A stretch of 56,234 nucleotides of DNA from DATBGS01 sp036557885 (GCA_036557885.1 DATBGS010000011.1:1-56234); one strand, 5' to 3'. Shown: positions 31,130 to 39,828, counted from the stretch's first letter. Notes: generated by a model not told the origin, from the sequence alone. Translations and numbers: made by a program.

Positions 31130-31724
31130 CTTTCTCTCCCCTCTGTTGCTGAGAGGGTGGCTGCGCTGGCGGCGCAGGCACCGGATAGCCGAGCCGCCGC
31201 AGAAGCTCCTCAAACCAGATGACGGGCGCCTGTGTCTTGGACCCGGTTCCATTATCGCAGCGGTAAAAGCGCACGTACAGCGGTAAGGACGCGCCTAGCC
31301 GCTGGACAAGCCGGAGCGCGCGTTCTTCAGCGTCCTGCCAGCGGTCCTTGCGCTCGCCCATCTGAAAACTATTATACGCCTCATCGTGAAGCTCGATAAT
31401 CTCCAGCAGCGCCCGGTCTTCGAGATAGCGCTCGGCAAAGCGGCAGGCAATTGTGGCGTGGTGGTTGTCGCCAATCGCGGGCTGCGAGGTGTCCACGCGA
31501 TACTTGAAGGTGTCGTGGATGAGCGCAATGAGTCGCAGGTCGGCGCGCTCCTCCGGGCTGGTGGCGTGGCGCTCCACGTTTGCCAGCACTTCGGCAATGT
31601 GCGCCGCGACCTGGCCTTCGGGATGGCCCCGGCGCGGCCTGCCCCAGGCTGCGCCTCGCTGCCATTCCTCGCTGGCGCAAATTATCTCTTCCAGGGGTGT
31701 CTCTAGCATAAAAGGTAATTGCAT
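31122..31724 (-). CDS. HD-domain phosphohydrolase-like protein
   Basis: A 200-residue cytoplasmic protein with an HD fold: an early His (42 or 53), the HD doublet His70-Asp71 in LIALIHDTFK, then DNHHATIACRF (His88-89). The spacing fits a metal-dependent phosphohydrolase acting on a nucleotide or signalling molecule; the substrate is unknown. ATG 31724 has GGGAGAG 8 nt upstream; the same frame is open much further only because it overlaps the RIO kinase gene. It heads the HD / BNR lipoprotein / YVTN unit. Confidence 0.8.
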   Translation of the reverse strand: MQLPFMLETPLEEIICASEEWQRGAAWGRPRRGHPEGQVAAHIAEVLANVERHATSPEERADLRLIALIHDTFKYRVDTSQPAIGDNHHATIACRFAERYLEDRALLEIIELHDEAYNSFQMGERKDRWQDAEERALRLVQRLGASLPLYVRFYRCDNGTGSKTQAPVIWFEELLRRLGYPVPAPPAQPPSQQQRGEKDG

Positions 31725-31779
31725 TATATGCTCTCCCACGCATCCCCGGCAGGGAATGCCCATTCTGTACAGTATGACG

Positions 31780-31826
31780 ATAAAAACAGCAGGGCTGTCG
31801 CAGCCAGGACACTGCGGCAGCCCTGC
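31780..31826 (-). terminator. Intrinsic terminator after the RIO kinase gene
   Basis: Read on the minus strand: a 15-bp GC-rich stem (31812-31826 with 31789-31803) with one mismatch and an 8-nt loop, followed by CTGCTGTTTTTA. A well-formed rho-independent terminator. Confidence 0.88.
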
Positions 31827-31839
31827 GGGTGAGCTGTTC

Positions 31840-32832
31840 CTACAGCCCGCCTGTGATGTAGCGCGACCAGAGTTCGCTGGCGTGGGCGTTGGCGTTGGCG
31901 CGCACGCCGTAGCGCGCAAAGTAGCGGCAGACGCGCTCGATGTCGCGGGCCAGTAGGGGGAACATGCGGTCATTGAAATGCGGGTCAACGGCCTGGGCAA
32001 AGTCAATGATGGTGACGTTCCCCTGCCAGTAGAGGATGTTGTATTCGGAGAGGTCGCCGTGAATGCGGTTGTGCGCCAGCCAGCATTCGATGTTGCGCAT
32101 GAGGCGCTCAAAGAGCGGCTGGGCTTCCTCTCTGGCAAGCGTGACTTCGCGCAGCAGCGGGGCTGCCGCGCCTTCCTCGCCAATGTATTCCATGAGCACG
32201 GCGTTGCCAATCTGCGCAAAGGGTTTGGGCACATCGGCGCCCGCCTCATGGAGCAGGAGTTGGGTCTGGAATTCGTATTCAATCCACGCGGCCATTCGGT
32301 CTCTGCGATAGCGGCTGGTCTTTTTAATCGCTCCGGCTTGCTGGCGCGCGCTGCTGATGACGCGCCCGGTTTCGTCGCGCTCTTCACGGCCTTCGCGGTA
32401 GATGGCGTCGTTGCTCAGGCTGCGGAACATGCGCGGGCGGTAGACCTTGGCCGCCAGATACTCCTGGCCGGTGGCGGGGTTGGCGGCGCAGCAGTAGACG
32501 GTGGCTTCTTTGCCGCTTTTGACGGTGTGGAGCACGTCGGTGATCAGGTTTTCTTCGTAGAAGTGGCCCAGCGAGGAGAGAATCCAGGGGGCGTCGCGCA
32601 GCGAGGCCAGGAAGGTGGGATTGAAGGGTACTTTGGCGCCGTCATCCACCGACTGTTCTTTGAGCCAGCGCTGCACTTCCTGGTTGCCCTCGTAGCTGGC
32701 TTTTTTCTGGGGTGTGACCGGCCCGGTTATGGAGCGATGGTGGCGCCAAGCCGGGCGCGGTTTCATACGCTCAAAACGCTCCAGGTGGTCGGTTTCGTCG
32801 TCTTCCAGGTTCGCATCAAACTTGTACTTCAA
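31840..32832 (-). CDS. RIO-type serine kinase
   Basis: A 330-residue RIO1-like kinase. I start it at TTG 32832 because AAAGGAG lies exactly 7 nt upstream; the longer frame has no such site. Motifs: SGKEATVYCC (nucleotide loop, about 106-115), Lys129 in AAKVYRP, catalytic HGDLSEYN with Asp and metal Asn, and the DFG-like IIDFAQ. It lacks the APE segment of ordinary kinases, as expected for RIO. In archaea and eukaryotes RIO kinases serve ribosome maturation; the bacterial role is little known. A strong terminator follows, then the HD gene. Confidence 0.92.
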   Translation of the reverse strand: MKYKFDANLEDDETDHLERFERMKPRPAWRHHRSITGPVTPQKKASYEGNQEVQRWLKEQSVDDGAKVPFNPTFLASLRDAPWILSSLGHFYEENLITDVLHTVKSGKEATVYCCAANPATGQEYLAAKVYRPRMFRSLSNDAIYREGREERDETGRVISSARQQAGAIKKTSRYRRDRMAAWIEYEFQTQLLLHEAGADVPKPFAQIGNAVLMEYIGEEGAAAPLLREVTLAREEAQPLFERLMRNIECWLAHNRIHGDLSEYNILYWQGNVTIIDFAQAVDPHFNDRMFPLLARDIERVCRYFARYGVRANANAHASELWSRYITGGL

Positions 32833-33579
32833 ACACTGGCTCCTTTGTGAACCGTTGCTAGGCCAACAACCAGAGAAGGGTATGCGTTGGGCAGAGAAGT
32901 CCGCATGTTTCAACCTTTCAAGGGGAAGGGCCAACGGTAGGGCGAACCAGCAGAGGGGGTGCGCTGCCTTGGGCAGCCGCCTATTCAGGTGGCGCGGCAG
33001 GGATAGAGGGCGCTTGCAGCGGAATGCACAAGCATGGGTTCCATTGAGGGCGCGCGTGAATAACTACCAGCCTGTCAATTCGGGGATGCGGCAGGGGCGG
33101 TTTAGGGCGCGCGATGAGTCCTCAAGCGGGGGTGCTTATGCCGGGAAAAGCGGCGCACTCACTGCTGGGAGGGTCACACCGTTGGACGATGTGTGCAATT
33201 GGTTGTTGCGGGTAGCTGGCATGAATGCGCCTCCTCTCAAAGAACAAAACACGTATTTTCAACTGCCAACAGCCTACCACATGGGAACATGGCTGGCAAG
33301 TGCGCTGGCGGTATATGAAGTTTTAGCAATTATGCAGGCCGCGAGGCTGGCGGTTAATGAAGATTTACCAATTATGTGTAGTCCACGAGGCTGGCGGTTA
33401 AAAGCCGCGCCTAAGGGCGTTCCGCCACCAAGTCCCTCTTCAGGGACTCCCCACCCCAGGGACGCCAGCTTTCGTCCTAACCCGCGCAGGCGGGTTTCGC
33501 CGCCGTGCCCTTCTGTCTTAGGGTGCCCCTGCTTTGAGGGGTTTTAACCGCCAGCCACGCAAAAGGGGGCTGGCAAGTG
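32833..33579. other. Long intergenic region with repeats
   Basis: No gene supported over 747 bp. 32833 to about 33240 holds the upstream region of the RIO gene and unremarkable sequence; I found no match to RNase P, tmRNA or SRP RNA signatures. About 33317-33400 is an imperfect tandem duplication (roughly 42-44 bp units, each containing GAGGCTGGCGGTTAA), and 33390-33555 is the composite element. Confidence 0.5.
33390..33555 (+). repeat. Composite multi-hairpin element (copy 2) with terminal inverted repeats
   Basis: The ends GCTGGCGGTTAAAA (33390-33403) and TTTTAACCGCCAGC (33542-33555) are perfect inverted repeats. Between them lie hairpins AAGTCCCT/AGGGACT and AACCCGC/GCGGGTT, the 20-nt motif (33508-33527) and the CCCCTGCTTTGAGGGG module (33526-33541). 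About 100 bp are nearly identical to copy 1 in inverse orientation; the module next to the right end differs. Confidence 0.92.
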
Positions 33580-35283
33580 TCAGGGGACCAGTTGAACCAG
33601 ATGGATAGGGCTGCCAGAGAGCGCGATGCTGATGGTGACAACATCGGTTGGGGTTGATCCAGGCCCCAGGGTGTAGCGAACCGTCCACCAATCCGAGCCA
33701 GGAGCCGGGTTATAGGTGGTGGGTATGGGGACGGGAACATCCAGCCATTGGCCGTTGTAAAGCTCGTCGCCGCTGCTATTGCTGGCCTGGAGCTTGGTCC
33801 CTCCGCTGCCTCCGACGGTGCGCATCCAGGCGGGAAGCTTAACGGGGGTGCCCGTTGGGTCGAGGATTTCCATATCTACTTCACCGCTTGAATCGCCGGG
33901 GTCAAAGAGGCTGAAATGCAGCGTTTTGCCGGCGTAGGCCGCTGGGATTTGTCCCAGATCAAAAGTGCTGCTGATACCGCTGACGCCAAAATACACATTC
34001 ATATTATTCCAGCCCCAGATGCGCACGTTGTTTCCCGCAATATTGCCGCTTGAGTCGGTGAGTTTGAGGCCGTAGTTATGGCTGCCATAGCCCACGCTGG
34101 ACTCCACAACCAGCCGGTAGCTGCCGGGATTGGTAATAGTGTAAAAGGGATGCCACTTACGGACAGTGTCGCCGGGCGTTACGCACTTTACCGCCACCGT
34201 GTCAAGCGCCTGCCCGCCGCTGCATCCATTGCCGGTGTAGAAGTCCAGCGAAGGGGGTGAGAAACTGGCAAGCAAGGTGTCGGGGGCGCGCTCAAATTGC
34301 AGCGGCGCGGAGTAGATAGAGTAGGTCACTTGCATATATTCGCTGGGGATGTGGTTGCTGCCGCCATTACCAGGAGCGCTTGGCCCAGAGAGCAGGCGGT
34401 CGTTAGTGGCGGTCCCGGAGGAGGATTGACCAGGGTCAAACGCGGCGTTGTAAATCTGTATGGTGACGTTGCCTGAGCCTGGCGGCACGATGATCTGATA
34501 GTTGTAGCCGAGCCTGCCGCCCGCGCCGGTAAAGCCATTGGGCTGTTGATTGGGGTTGAGGATGGCAGCCACATGCTGCGGGTTGTTGGTTTTATTCAGC
34601 AGCGGGAGCCGGATGTTGGTAAAGGAGCCACCGTCAGGGTGGGCCTGGGGATCAGTCCAGCCCTCTTCCCAGGTGGTGCTGTAGGCGTCGCCATTTTCTT
34701 TGATCTCCAGCGGGCCGTTGATGTTGGCCCAGAAGTTCTGGAGAGGCACCTTGACTGGGCTTCCAGTTGCATCATCGTTGCTCTGGTCCCCAAAATAGGC
34801 GTGGCGCGCTCCCAAGGCAATTGGCGGTAGGTACTGCGCTTGCGCGCTGCGCGAGACATTGGCGGTATTCACGCCAGGGAGGACAAAGGACAGGAAAAAT
34901 ACATTGGCCTGGAGGGTGACGGTGACGCGCAGCAGATAGGGATTCCCCGACACCTGCGCAGGAGCGGCACCAAGCTGGCCGACGCTCACCGGGCAGGCTG
35001 TGACTCCATTTTGCTGTACTGCTGCGCAGACCCGCAGCACCGCGTCCTGGCCGTCGGGAGAAACGGTGTTGTAGTAGTCGGGCATGTAGAGCGCGCCCGC
35101 GAAGGCTCCGGCCTCGGCAGCGCGTTCTGCCTGGGCGGTCAGGATGTAGAGCCGCACTGAATCAATGACCAGACCAAGGAGCAAGATGAGAAAGGTAATC
35201 AGAAAGGCAAAGATGATCAGCGCTTGCCCGCGCTGCTTGCGTCTTGGACGGGGTGCGGCGTGTGGAGGAGAACACCGTCGCAT
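33580..35283 (-). CDS. TadG-like pilus-associated protein with exported beta-rich domain
   Basis: A 567-residue protein. After a short basic leader (RRKQRGQ) comes ALIIFAFLITFLILLLGLVID and TAQAERAAEAGAFAGAL, the hallmark N-terminus of TadE/TadG-like proteins. The rest is a large extracellular beta-rich part with PPC-like segments (TITNPGSYRLVVESS; LHFSLFDPGDSSGEVDMEILDPTG). ATG 35283 follows GGAGGCAG. No other Tad genes (tadA-C, flp) are next to it, so it may be an orphan. The CHAP hydrolase gene is divergent, about 490 bp away. Confidence 0.82.
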   Translation of the reverse strand: MRRCSPPHAAPRPRRKQRGQALIIFAFLITFLILLLGLVIDSVRLYILTAQAERAAEAGAFAGALYMPDYYNTVSPDGQDAVLRVCAAVQQNGVTACPVSVGQLGAAPAQVSGNPYLLRVTVTLQANVFFLSFVLPGVNTANVSRSAQAQYLPPIALGARHAYFGDQSNDDATGSPVKVPLQNFWANINGPLEIKENGDAYSTTWEEGWTDPQAHPDGGSFTNIRLPLLNKTNNPQHVAAILNPNQQPNGFTGAGGRLGYNYQIIVPPGSGNVTIQIYNAAFDPGQSSSGTATNDRLLSGPSAPGNGGSNHIPSEYMQVTYSIYSAPLQFERAPDTLLASFSPPSLDFYTGNGCSGGQALDTVAVKCVTPGDTVRKWHPFYTITNPGSYRLVVESSVGYGSHNYGLKLTDSSGNIAGNNVRIWGWNNMNVYFGVSGISSTFDLGQIPAAYAGKTLHFSLFDPGDSSGEVDMEILDPTGTPVKLPAWMRTVGGSGGTKLQASNSSGDELYNGQWLDVPVPIPTTYNPAPGSDWWTVRYTLGPGSTPTDVVTISIALSGSPIHLVQLVP

Positions 35284-35771
35284 AACACTGCCTCCGATCA
35301 GGAGTGCCAGTAAAGCACTACACTCTCCAGGGTTGTTGCTCTGCTTTCTTGGGCACGGGCAGACGAAAAGAGCCAAAGGCGAGAGACACGCGCCTTTTTT
35401 CTAGAGCTACCAGTTTTGCAAGGGTACGTTGCGCTGCCTGGAACTGTCAAGAGAACACCCAAATGGGCTAGTCTGTGCGCCAGTGCCTTCCGGGCGGCAA
35501 TGTCGCTGGCGGCTGGCTACACCAGATCGTAACGGAATGTTTACCGAATCTTTACAGACCTTGCTTGCAATCAAGGAAAGAATTCGCTATAATGGCGAGG
35601 AAATATGCGAGAAAACGGTAATCCAGCGGGGTTGCGGCGGGTAATATCTACTAGGTACTTTTCCTGATTTTTGATGGCGCGTGAAACCGTTTGCGTACTG
35701 TATTAAAAAGCTACTCTGGCTAGGGTTACAGTGATGTGACTCTGCCCTCTGGTGAGCAGGGGGAGATGGTG
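35284..35771. other. Divergent intergenic region (TadG-like / CHAP)
   Basis: A 488-bp gap with no supported gene. It contains a clear plus-strand promoter (35565-35593) and so a leader of about 170 nt for the CHAP gene. GTTTACC / TTTACA repeats just upstream of the -35 (about 35539-35556) could bind an activator. I see no clear minus-strand promoter. Confidence 0.5.
35565..35593 (+). promoter_or_regulatory. Sigma70-type promoter for the CHAP gene
   Basis: TTGCAA (35565-35570), 17-bp spacer, TATAAT (35588-35593). Confidence 0.75.
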
Positions 35772-38225
35772 ATGGCGCTTCGCCCTGATCCTGTGATGCG
35801 TAAGGTTTCTTCTGTATTTGATCTTCGCCAGATGAAGGCGCTTGCCGACAGTTTCGCTTGCCGCTTGCGCTCGCGCCTTCCTCTACGCCGGGGCCAGTGG
35901 CTGCGCCTGGCTTTTTTAACTGGTGTGCTGTTCTTCTTCCTGGTGCTGCTGCTGGCGCCAGGGTCAAGCTCGTCGGTTTATGCGAACCAGCAGGCTCCGG
36001 CTGCGGCGCAGGAGGCGGGCTTGCCCGCGCCGCCGATGGATGCCTCCGGCCAGCCGCTTCCGCCCGTTGGCACTACCGTCCCCCAGGCTGATCTTTCGGC
36101 CAATGCGAGCCAGGCAGGATTAAATAGTCTGGCGGTGCCGCTGTCGCTGGAGTGCAACGGGACCAACAGCTATACCACCGCTCAGGATGGCAACCCCTAT
36201 CCCATCTGCCCTGGCCCCATGCCTACAAATGGCGGCAACTGCACGTGGTGGGCCTGGGAGATGTGGCATCGCCTGGGCTATAACCTGCCGCATTGGGGCG
36301 ATGCTGCGACGTGGATTGGCTTTGCGCAGAAATATGGCTTGCAGTTGGGCACAGAGCCGCGCGTGAACGCGCTGGTGATTTTTCCGGTTGGGGATGGTGT
36401 CTGGGCGTTCACGAGCGCCGGGCATGTGGCGTTTGTGACCAACGTCTACAGCGACCTGGATACGTTTGATGTCAGCTATCAAAACTATGGCGACCCGGCG
36501 GTGGTGCATTATGGGCTGCGCTATCGCGCTTCGTTGATTCAGCAGCCGCGCTACCAGAACGGGCAGATGCGCTTTATCTACTTCCCTGGGACGGGAGGCG
36601 CTCCACCCGGCACAGAGAGCGGCAGCGGCAGCGGCTCCAGCCAGCAGGTCATCAACAACTATGTGGGCAAGTTTTCCGGTGATGGGCACAGCGAAATCCT
36701 GCGCTACAATCGGACGGCGGGCACGCTTGATCTGCTTGAACTCAGCGATGATCTCTCCACGCTCTCCGTTGTTCCGCTGGAGGATAGCACGACGCAGCAA
36801 GGCCACTGGGGGTCGTCGTGGGAAGTGTATATTGGTGATTTTTCGGGCAAGGGCAGTGATGACCTGCTGCTCTATGATCGCAAGCATGGGGTGGCGCGGT
36901 TTCTCACCTTCTACAGCGACCTGACGATCAATACGGATGTGGTGCAGACGGGCTGGAAATCCAGTTGGGAGATTTACGTCGGCAACTTTGACGGCTCGCA
37001 CGATCAGTTGCTTTTCTATGACCGCAACACGAGCCAGGATCACGGCCAGTTTACGCCCGCGCCTGGAGAGCCAACGGTGCCCACTGGCACCACCGGCCAG
37101 GGGCAGAGTCCCGGCGGGACGGGCAATGGGTCGAGCAGCCCGCCAGACTGGGAGCATTCGCATCGCACGGCGACGCTGGCGCTGCTGGATTACAATGCGG
37201 ATTTCACGGTGCGGCGTCAGGTGAACTTTGACCGCTGGCAAAACACCTGGGAAGTGCATATCGGCCACTATGGGCAGGTTGGGCGCGATGGCATTCTGTT
37301 CTATGATCGGGCGCAAGGCGAACTGCGCGTGGTGGTGTTTAATAACAACCTTGCGATGAAGGCAACGTATCAGCAGCATAAAGTGCCTGGCGGCCTGGAA
37401 GTCTATTCGGGCGATTTCGATGGCTCCCTGCAAGACAGCCTCTTCCTGTTTAATCGCTCGGCGGGCACCGCCCAGTTGATTGCCTTCCAGCCTGATCTGA
37501 CGGTGCGCCGCCAGGTGAATTACACGGACTGGGGCAAAACCTGGGAGTTTTATACGGGGCACTTTGGCGGGCCGAGCAGCGCGGCGGTCAGCTTCCTGCT
37601 CTACAGCCGCAATACGGGGGTGCTGTCTTTTATCGGCTTTGGCTCTGATCTGACGGTGGCACGCCAGGAGAGGTATCAGGGCATCCGTTCCAACTGGGAA
37701 GTGTTTGTGGGGCAGTTTAGCGCGTGTGGCAGTTCATCGGGCGATGCCGATGCCACAGCCACGACGACGCCCACGACGCCGACGCCCACTGCCACCCCAA
37801 CCGATACCGCGACGCCGGACCCGAATAACGATGATGCTCCACCCGCGCCGGGTTCCGGCAACACGGTGACGGTCACACAGTCGTGCGGGGATAGTGTTTT
37901 GCTGGTGGACGAGAATACGGGCCAGGGCCAGTTGATCACCTTCAGCTTTGATAACGGGCTGCAAGGTGGGCAATCGCTCTTTACCCAGACGCCGGTGCCC
38001 TGGATTACGCCGACGCCTACCAACACGCCCACAGCCACCAAAACGCCAAAGCCGAAGCCGCCAACCGCGACACCGACCACGCAACCAACATCTGGCAGCG
38101 CTCCGGCGCCTTCGCCAACGAATTCACCAACGCCACCAACGAATTCACCGACGCCGACGCCAACCGATACGCAAACACCGACGCCGACGCCAACTGATAC
38201 GCAAACACCAACGCCGACGCCCTAG
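35772..38225 (+). CDS. Exported CHAP-domain hydrolase with propeller repeats and Pro/Thr tail
   Basis: An 817-residue exported protein. A basic leader and hydrophobic helix (about 45-65) form a long signal or anchor. A CHAP amidase/peptidase domain follows with Cys157 (GGNCTWWAW) and His218 (SAGHVAFV), the likely nucleophile and base for cutting peptidoglycan peptides. Residues of about 295-650 are repeats of YVGKFSGDGHSEILRYNR / YIGDFSGKGSDDLLLYDR type, resembling FG-GAP/VCBS blades. The C-terminus is Thr/Pro-rich, ending in repeats of TPTPTDTQ without a sorting signal. ATG 35772 has AGGGGGAG 6 nt upstream; GTG 35736 is possible. A hairpin follows the stop. Confidence 0.9.
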   Translation: MALRPDPVMRKVSSVFDLRQMKALADSFACRLRSRLPLRRGQWLRLAFLTGVLFFFLVLLLAPGSSSSVYANQQAPAAAQEAGLPAPPMDASGQPLPPVGTTVPQADLSANASQAGLNSLAVPLSLECNGTNSYTTAQDGNPYPICPGPMPTNGGNCTWWAWEMWHRLGYNLPHWGDAATWIGFAQKYGLQLGTEPRVNALVIFPVGDGVWAFTSAGHVAFVTNVYSDLDTFDVSYQNYGDPAVVHYGLRYRASLIQQPRYQNGQMRFIYFPGTGGAPPGTESGSGSGSSQQVINNYVGKFSGDGHSEILRYNRTAGTLDLLELSDDLSTLSVVPLEDSTTQQGHWGSSWEVYIGDFSGKGSDDLLLYDRKHGVARFLTFYSDLTINTDVVQTGWKSSWEIYVGNFDGSHDQLLFYDRNTSQDHGQFTPAPGEPTVPTGTTGQGQSPGGTGNGSSSPPDWEHSHRTATLALLDYNADFTVRRQVNFDRWQNTWEVHIGHYGQVGRDGILFYDRAQGELRVVVFNNNLAMKATYQQHKVPGGLEVYSGDFDGSLQDSLFLFNRSAGTAQLIAFQPDLTVRRQVNYTDWGKTWEFYTGHFGGPSSAAVSFLLYSRNTGVLSFIGFGSDLTVARQERYQGIRSNWEVFVGQFSACGSSSGDADATATTTPTTPTPTATPTDTATPDPNNDDAPPAPGSGNTVTVTQSCGDSVLLVDENTGQGQLITFSFDNGLQGGQSLFTQTPVPWITPTPTNTPTATKTPKPKPPTATPTTQPTSGSAPAPSPTNSPTPPTNSPTPTPTDTQTPTPTPTDTQTPTPTP
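38100..38222 (+). repeat. Tandem repeats encoding the Thr/Pro tail
   Basis: Short tandem units (CCAACGAATTCACC, then about 30-bp units containing CCGACGCCGACGCCAAC and GATACGCAAACA) encode the repeated TPTPTDTQ tail. Such repeats are prone to slippage, so the tail length may vary between strains. Confidence 0.8.
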
Positions 38226-38254
38226 TTTGTGGCGTGGTTGTGGTATGATGAGTG

Positions 38255-38293
38255 CAGGCGCTGCTAGCCAGGAAAGCTATGCAGCGCCTGTTT
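38255..38293 (+). terminator. Hairpin after the CHAP gene
   Basis: CAGGCGCTGC (38255-38264) pairs perfectly with GCAGCGCCTG (38281-38290), followed by TTTGATGTTT. A likely intrinsic terminator or attenuator 40 bp before the macrodomain gene. Confidence 0.65.
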
Positions 38294-38327
38294 GATGTTT
38301 CGGCCAGCGCAGAAAGATGGGAAGAGT

Positions 38328-38846
38328 ATGCCGGGTAAGATGACGATTACTGAGGGCGATATTACGACGCTTGGGGTAGATGCGATTGTCAACGCGGCCA
38401 ATGAGTCGCTGCTGGGCGGGGGCGGCGTGGACGGGGCGATTCATCGCGCCGCCGGGCCAGAACTGCTGGCTTATTGCCGGACGCTGGGCGGCTGCCCCAC
38501 TGGGGAAGCTAAGATCACGCCGGGCTTTCGGCTTCCGGCGCGCTGGGTGATTCATACGCCTGGCCCGATCTGGCGCGATGGCAACCATCAGGAAGAAGCG
38601 CTGCTGGCAAGCTGCTATCGAAACAGCCTGGCTCTGGCGGAGGCGCAGGGCGTGCGCAGCATCGCGTTTCCGGCGATCAGCACAGGCATCTTTGGCTTCC
38701 CGCTGGAGCGCGCCACCGAGATTGCCATCACCGAGGCGCAGCGCTTTCTGGCCGGGCACGCGCTGCCAGAGGAAGTCATTTTTGTGTGCTTTAGCGCGCG
38801 CTCCGCCCAGGTCTATCATGAGACGCTGGAGCGACTGGCAAAATGA
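38328..38846 (+). CDS. Macrodomain protein (ADP-ribose-binding / deacetylase)
   Basis: A 172-residue single macrodomain that binds ADP-ribose and, in its class, hydrolyses O-acetyl-ADP-ribose or mono-ADP-ribose on proteins. Landmarks: GDITTLGVDAIVNAAN, GGGGVDGAIHRAAG (catalytic loop), CPTGEAKITPGF, VIHTPGPIW and FPAISTGIFGFP. This is the MacroD/YmdB-type arrangement. ATG 38328 has GGGAAGAG just upstream; ATG 38340 is an alternative. No partner ADP-ribosyltransferase is visible nearby. Confidence 0.95.
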   Translation: MPGKMTITEGDITTLGVDAIVNAANESLLGGGGVDGAIHRAAGPELLAYCRTLGGCPTGEAKITPGFRLPARWVIHTPGPIWRDGNHQEEALLASCYRNSLALAEAQGVRSIAFPAISTGIFGFPLERATEIAITEAQRFLAGHALPEEVIFVCFSARSAQVYHETLERLAK

Positions 38847-38868
38847 GAAGGCGAAAGGCAGGAATCAA

Positions 38869-39093
38869 CTATGTGCTGGCCTGGTGCTCGCGCTTGCGGT
38901 GGCGGTGAAGCTGATCAGCCGTCGTGAACTCTGCGCCGCATTCCGGGCAGTGCACGCCTCCAATCGCCTGCTGCGAAAGGCCCACTTTGGTGTTGCTGGC
39001 GCGGGCGTGGGCATCCCGGTTATGCCGGTCAAGCTCGTGGCGCGCTGAAAATTGGACGCCACAGGTTGGGCAGACAAAGATGTCGTTGTTCAT
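38869..39093 (-). CDS. Small protein with two C2H2 zinc fingers
   Basis: A 74-residue protein made almost wholly of two C2H2 fingers. The first is CPTCGVQFSARHELDRHNRDAH (C-x2-C-x12-H-x4-H); the second, after an 18-residue linker, is CPECGAEFTTADQLHRHRKREH with the same spacing. AAGGAGGAG lies about 7 nt before ATG 39093. Such eukaryote-like tandem fingers are uncommon in bacteria outside the Ros/MucR type and probably bind DNA or protein. It is convergent with the macrodomain gene and divergent from the AlkB-like gene. Confidence 0.85.
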   Translation of the reverse strand: MNNDIFVCPTCGVQFSARHELDRHNRDAHARASNTKVGLSQQAIGGVHCPECGAEFTTADQLHRHRKREHQAST

Positions 39094-39151
39094 GGGCTTC
39101 TCCTCCTTCCCTTTGACCTGTGGCAGATCGCGTGCCTGCGCGTGCCCCCGC

Positions 39152-39180
39152 TTGACAATGCCTTATGGATGTGGTACATT
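39152..39180 (+). promoter_or_regulatory. Strong sigma70-type promoter for the AlkB-like gene
   Basis: TTGACA (39152-39157), 17-bp spacer, TACATT (39175-39180), 57 bp before the start codon. Confidence 0.8.
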
Positions 39181-39236
39181 TGTTCCATTGCCCTGAAGAA
39201 ACCGTTCGCATACCCTGACCTGATTGGAGAAAAGCA

Positions 39237-39806
39237 ATGGAAGAAACGACCACGCTGATTCCTGGCTTGCGCTATCTGCCGGAGTATCTGAGCGCTGAGG
39301 AGCATGATCGCTTCCTGGCAACTGTTGACCAACAGCCCTGGATCACGGATCTGCGGCGGCGCGTGCAGCATTATGGGTATCGCTACGATTACAAAAGCAA
39401 CTCGGTGGACCCTTCGATGTTTCTGGGGCCGCTACCTGACTGGCTCGCTGGGCTGGCCGAACGGCTGCGCCGCGATGGGTGGATGGCGCGCGTGCCTGAT
39501 CAGGTGATCGTTAATGAGTATGAGCCGGGGCAAGGCATCGGCGGGCATGTGGACTGTGTGCCATGCTTTGGGGAGACGGTGCTGTCGCTGACGCTTGGTT
39601 CGGGCTGCGAGATGGTCTTTAAGAGCTTGCGCAGCGAGGAGCAGGTGCGGCTGTTTGTTGAGCCGCGCAGCCTGGTGGTGATGTCGGGTGAGGCGCGCTA
39701 TCACTGGAAGCACGGTATTCCGGGGCGCAAGACGGATGCGCATGCCGGGAAGACGGTGGAGCGCGGGCGGCGCGTTTCTCTGACGTTCAGGACGGTAATT
39801 GTGTAG
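39237..39806 (+). CDS. AlkB-like 2-oxoglutarate/Fe(II) dioxygenase
   Basis: A 189-residue oxygenase of the AlkB superfamily, which removes alkyl groups from nucleic acids by oxidation. Iron ligands are His104 and Asp106 (GGHVDCVPCFG) and the distal His in YHWKHGIP; the oxoglutarate-binding Arg lies in RRVSLTFR at the C-terminus. NEYEPGQGIGGH and LGSGCEMVF match the ALKBH-type subgroup, and the N-terminal extension is short. The exact substrate (DNA, RNA or protein) cannot be told. TTGGAG lies about 8 nt before ATG 39237. Its promoter is strong. Confidence 0.93.
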   Translation: MEETTTLIPGLRYLPEYLSAEEHDRFLATVDQQPWITDLRRRVQHYGYRYDYKSNSVDPSMFLGPLPDWLAGLAERLRRDGWMARVPDQVIVNEYEPGQGIGGHVDCVPCFGETVLSLTLGSGCEMVFKSLRSEEQVRLFVEPRSLVVMSGEARYHWKHGIPGRKTDAHAGKTVERGRRVSLTFRTVIV

Positions 39807-39828
39807 CGCGGCTCTGTTCCTGGGTGCG

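Noticed and set aside
32870..33250. Structured RNA such as RNase P RNA
   Set aside because: A fragment GAAGTCCGCATG looked suggestive, but none of the other conserved blocks are present on either strand.
35429..35644. 71-residue frame before the CHAP gene
   Set aside because: It runs through the promoter at 35565-35593 and lacks a ribosome binding site.
36120..37562. 480-residue minus-strand frame
   Set aside because: Antisense to the CHAP gene, which has catalytic motifs and a promoter.
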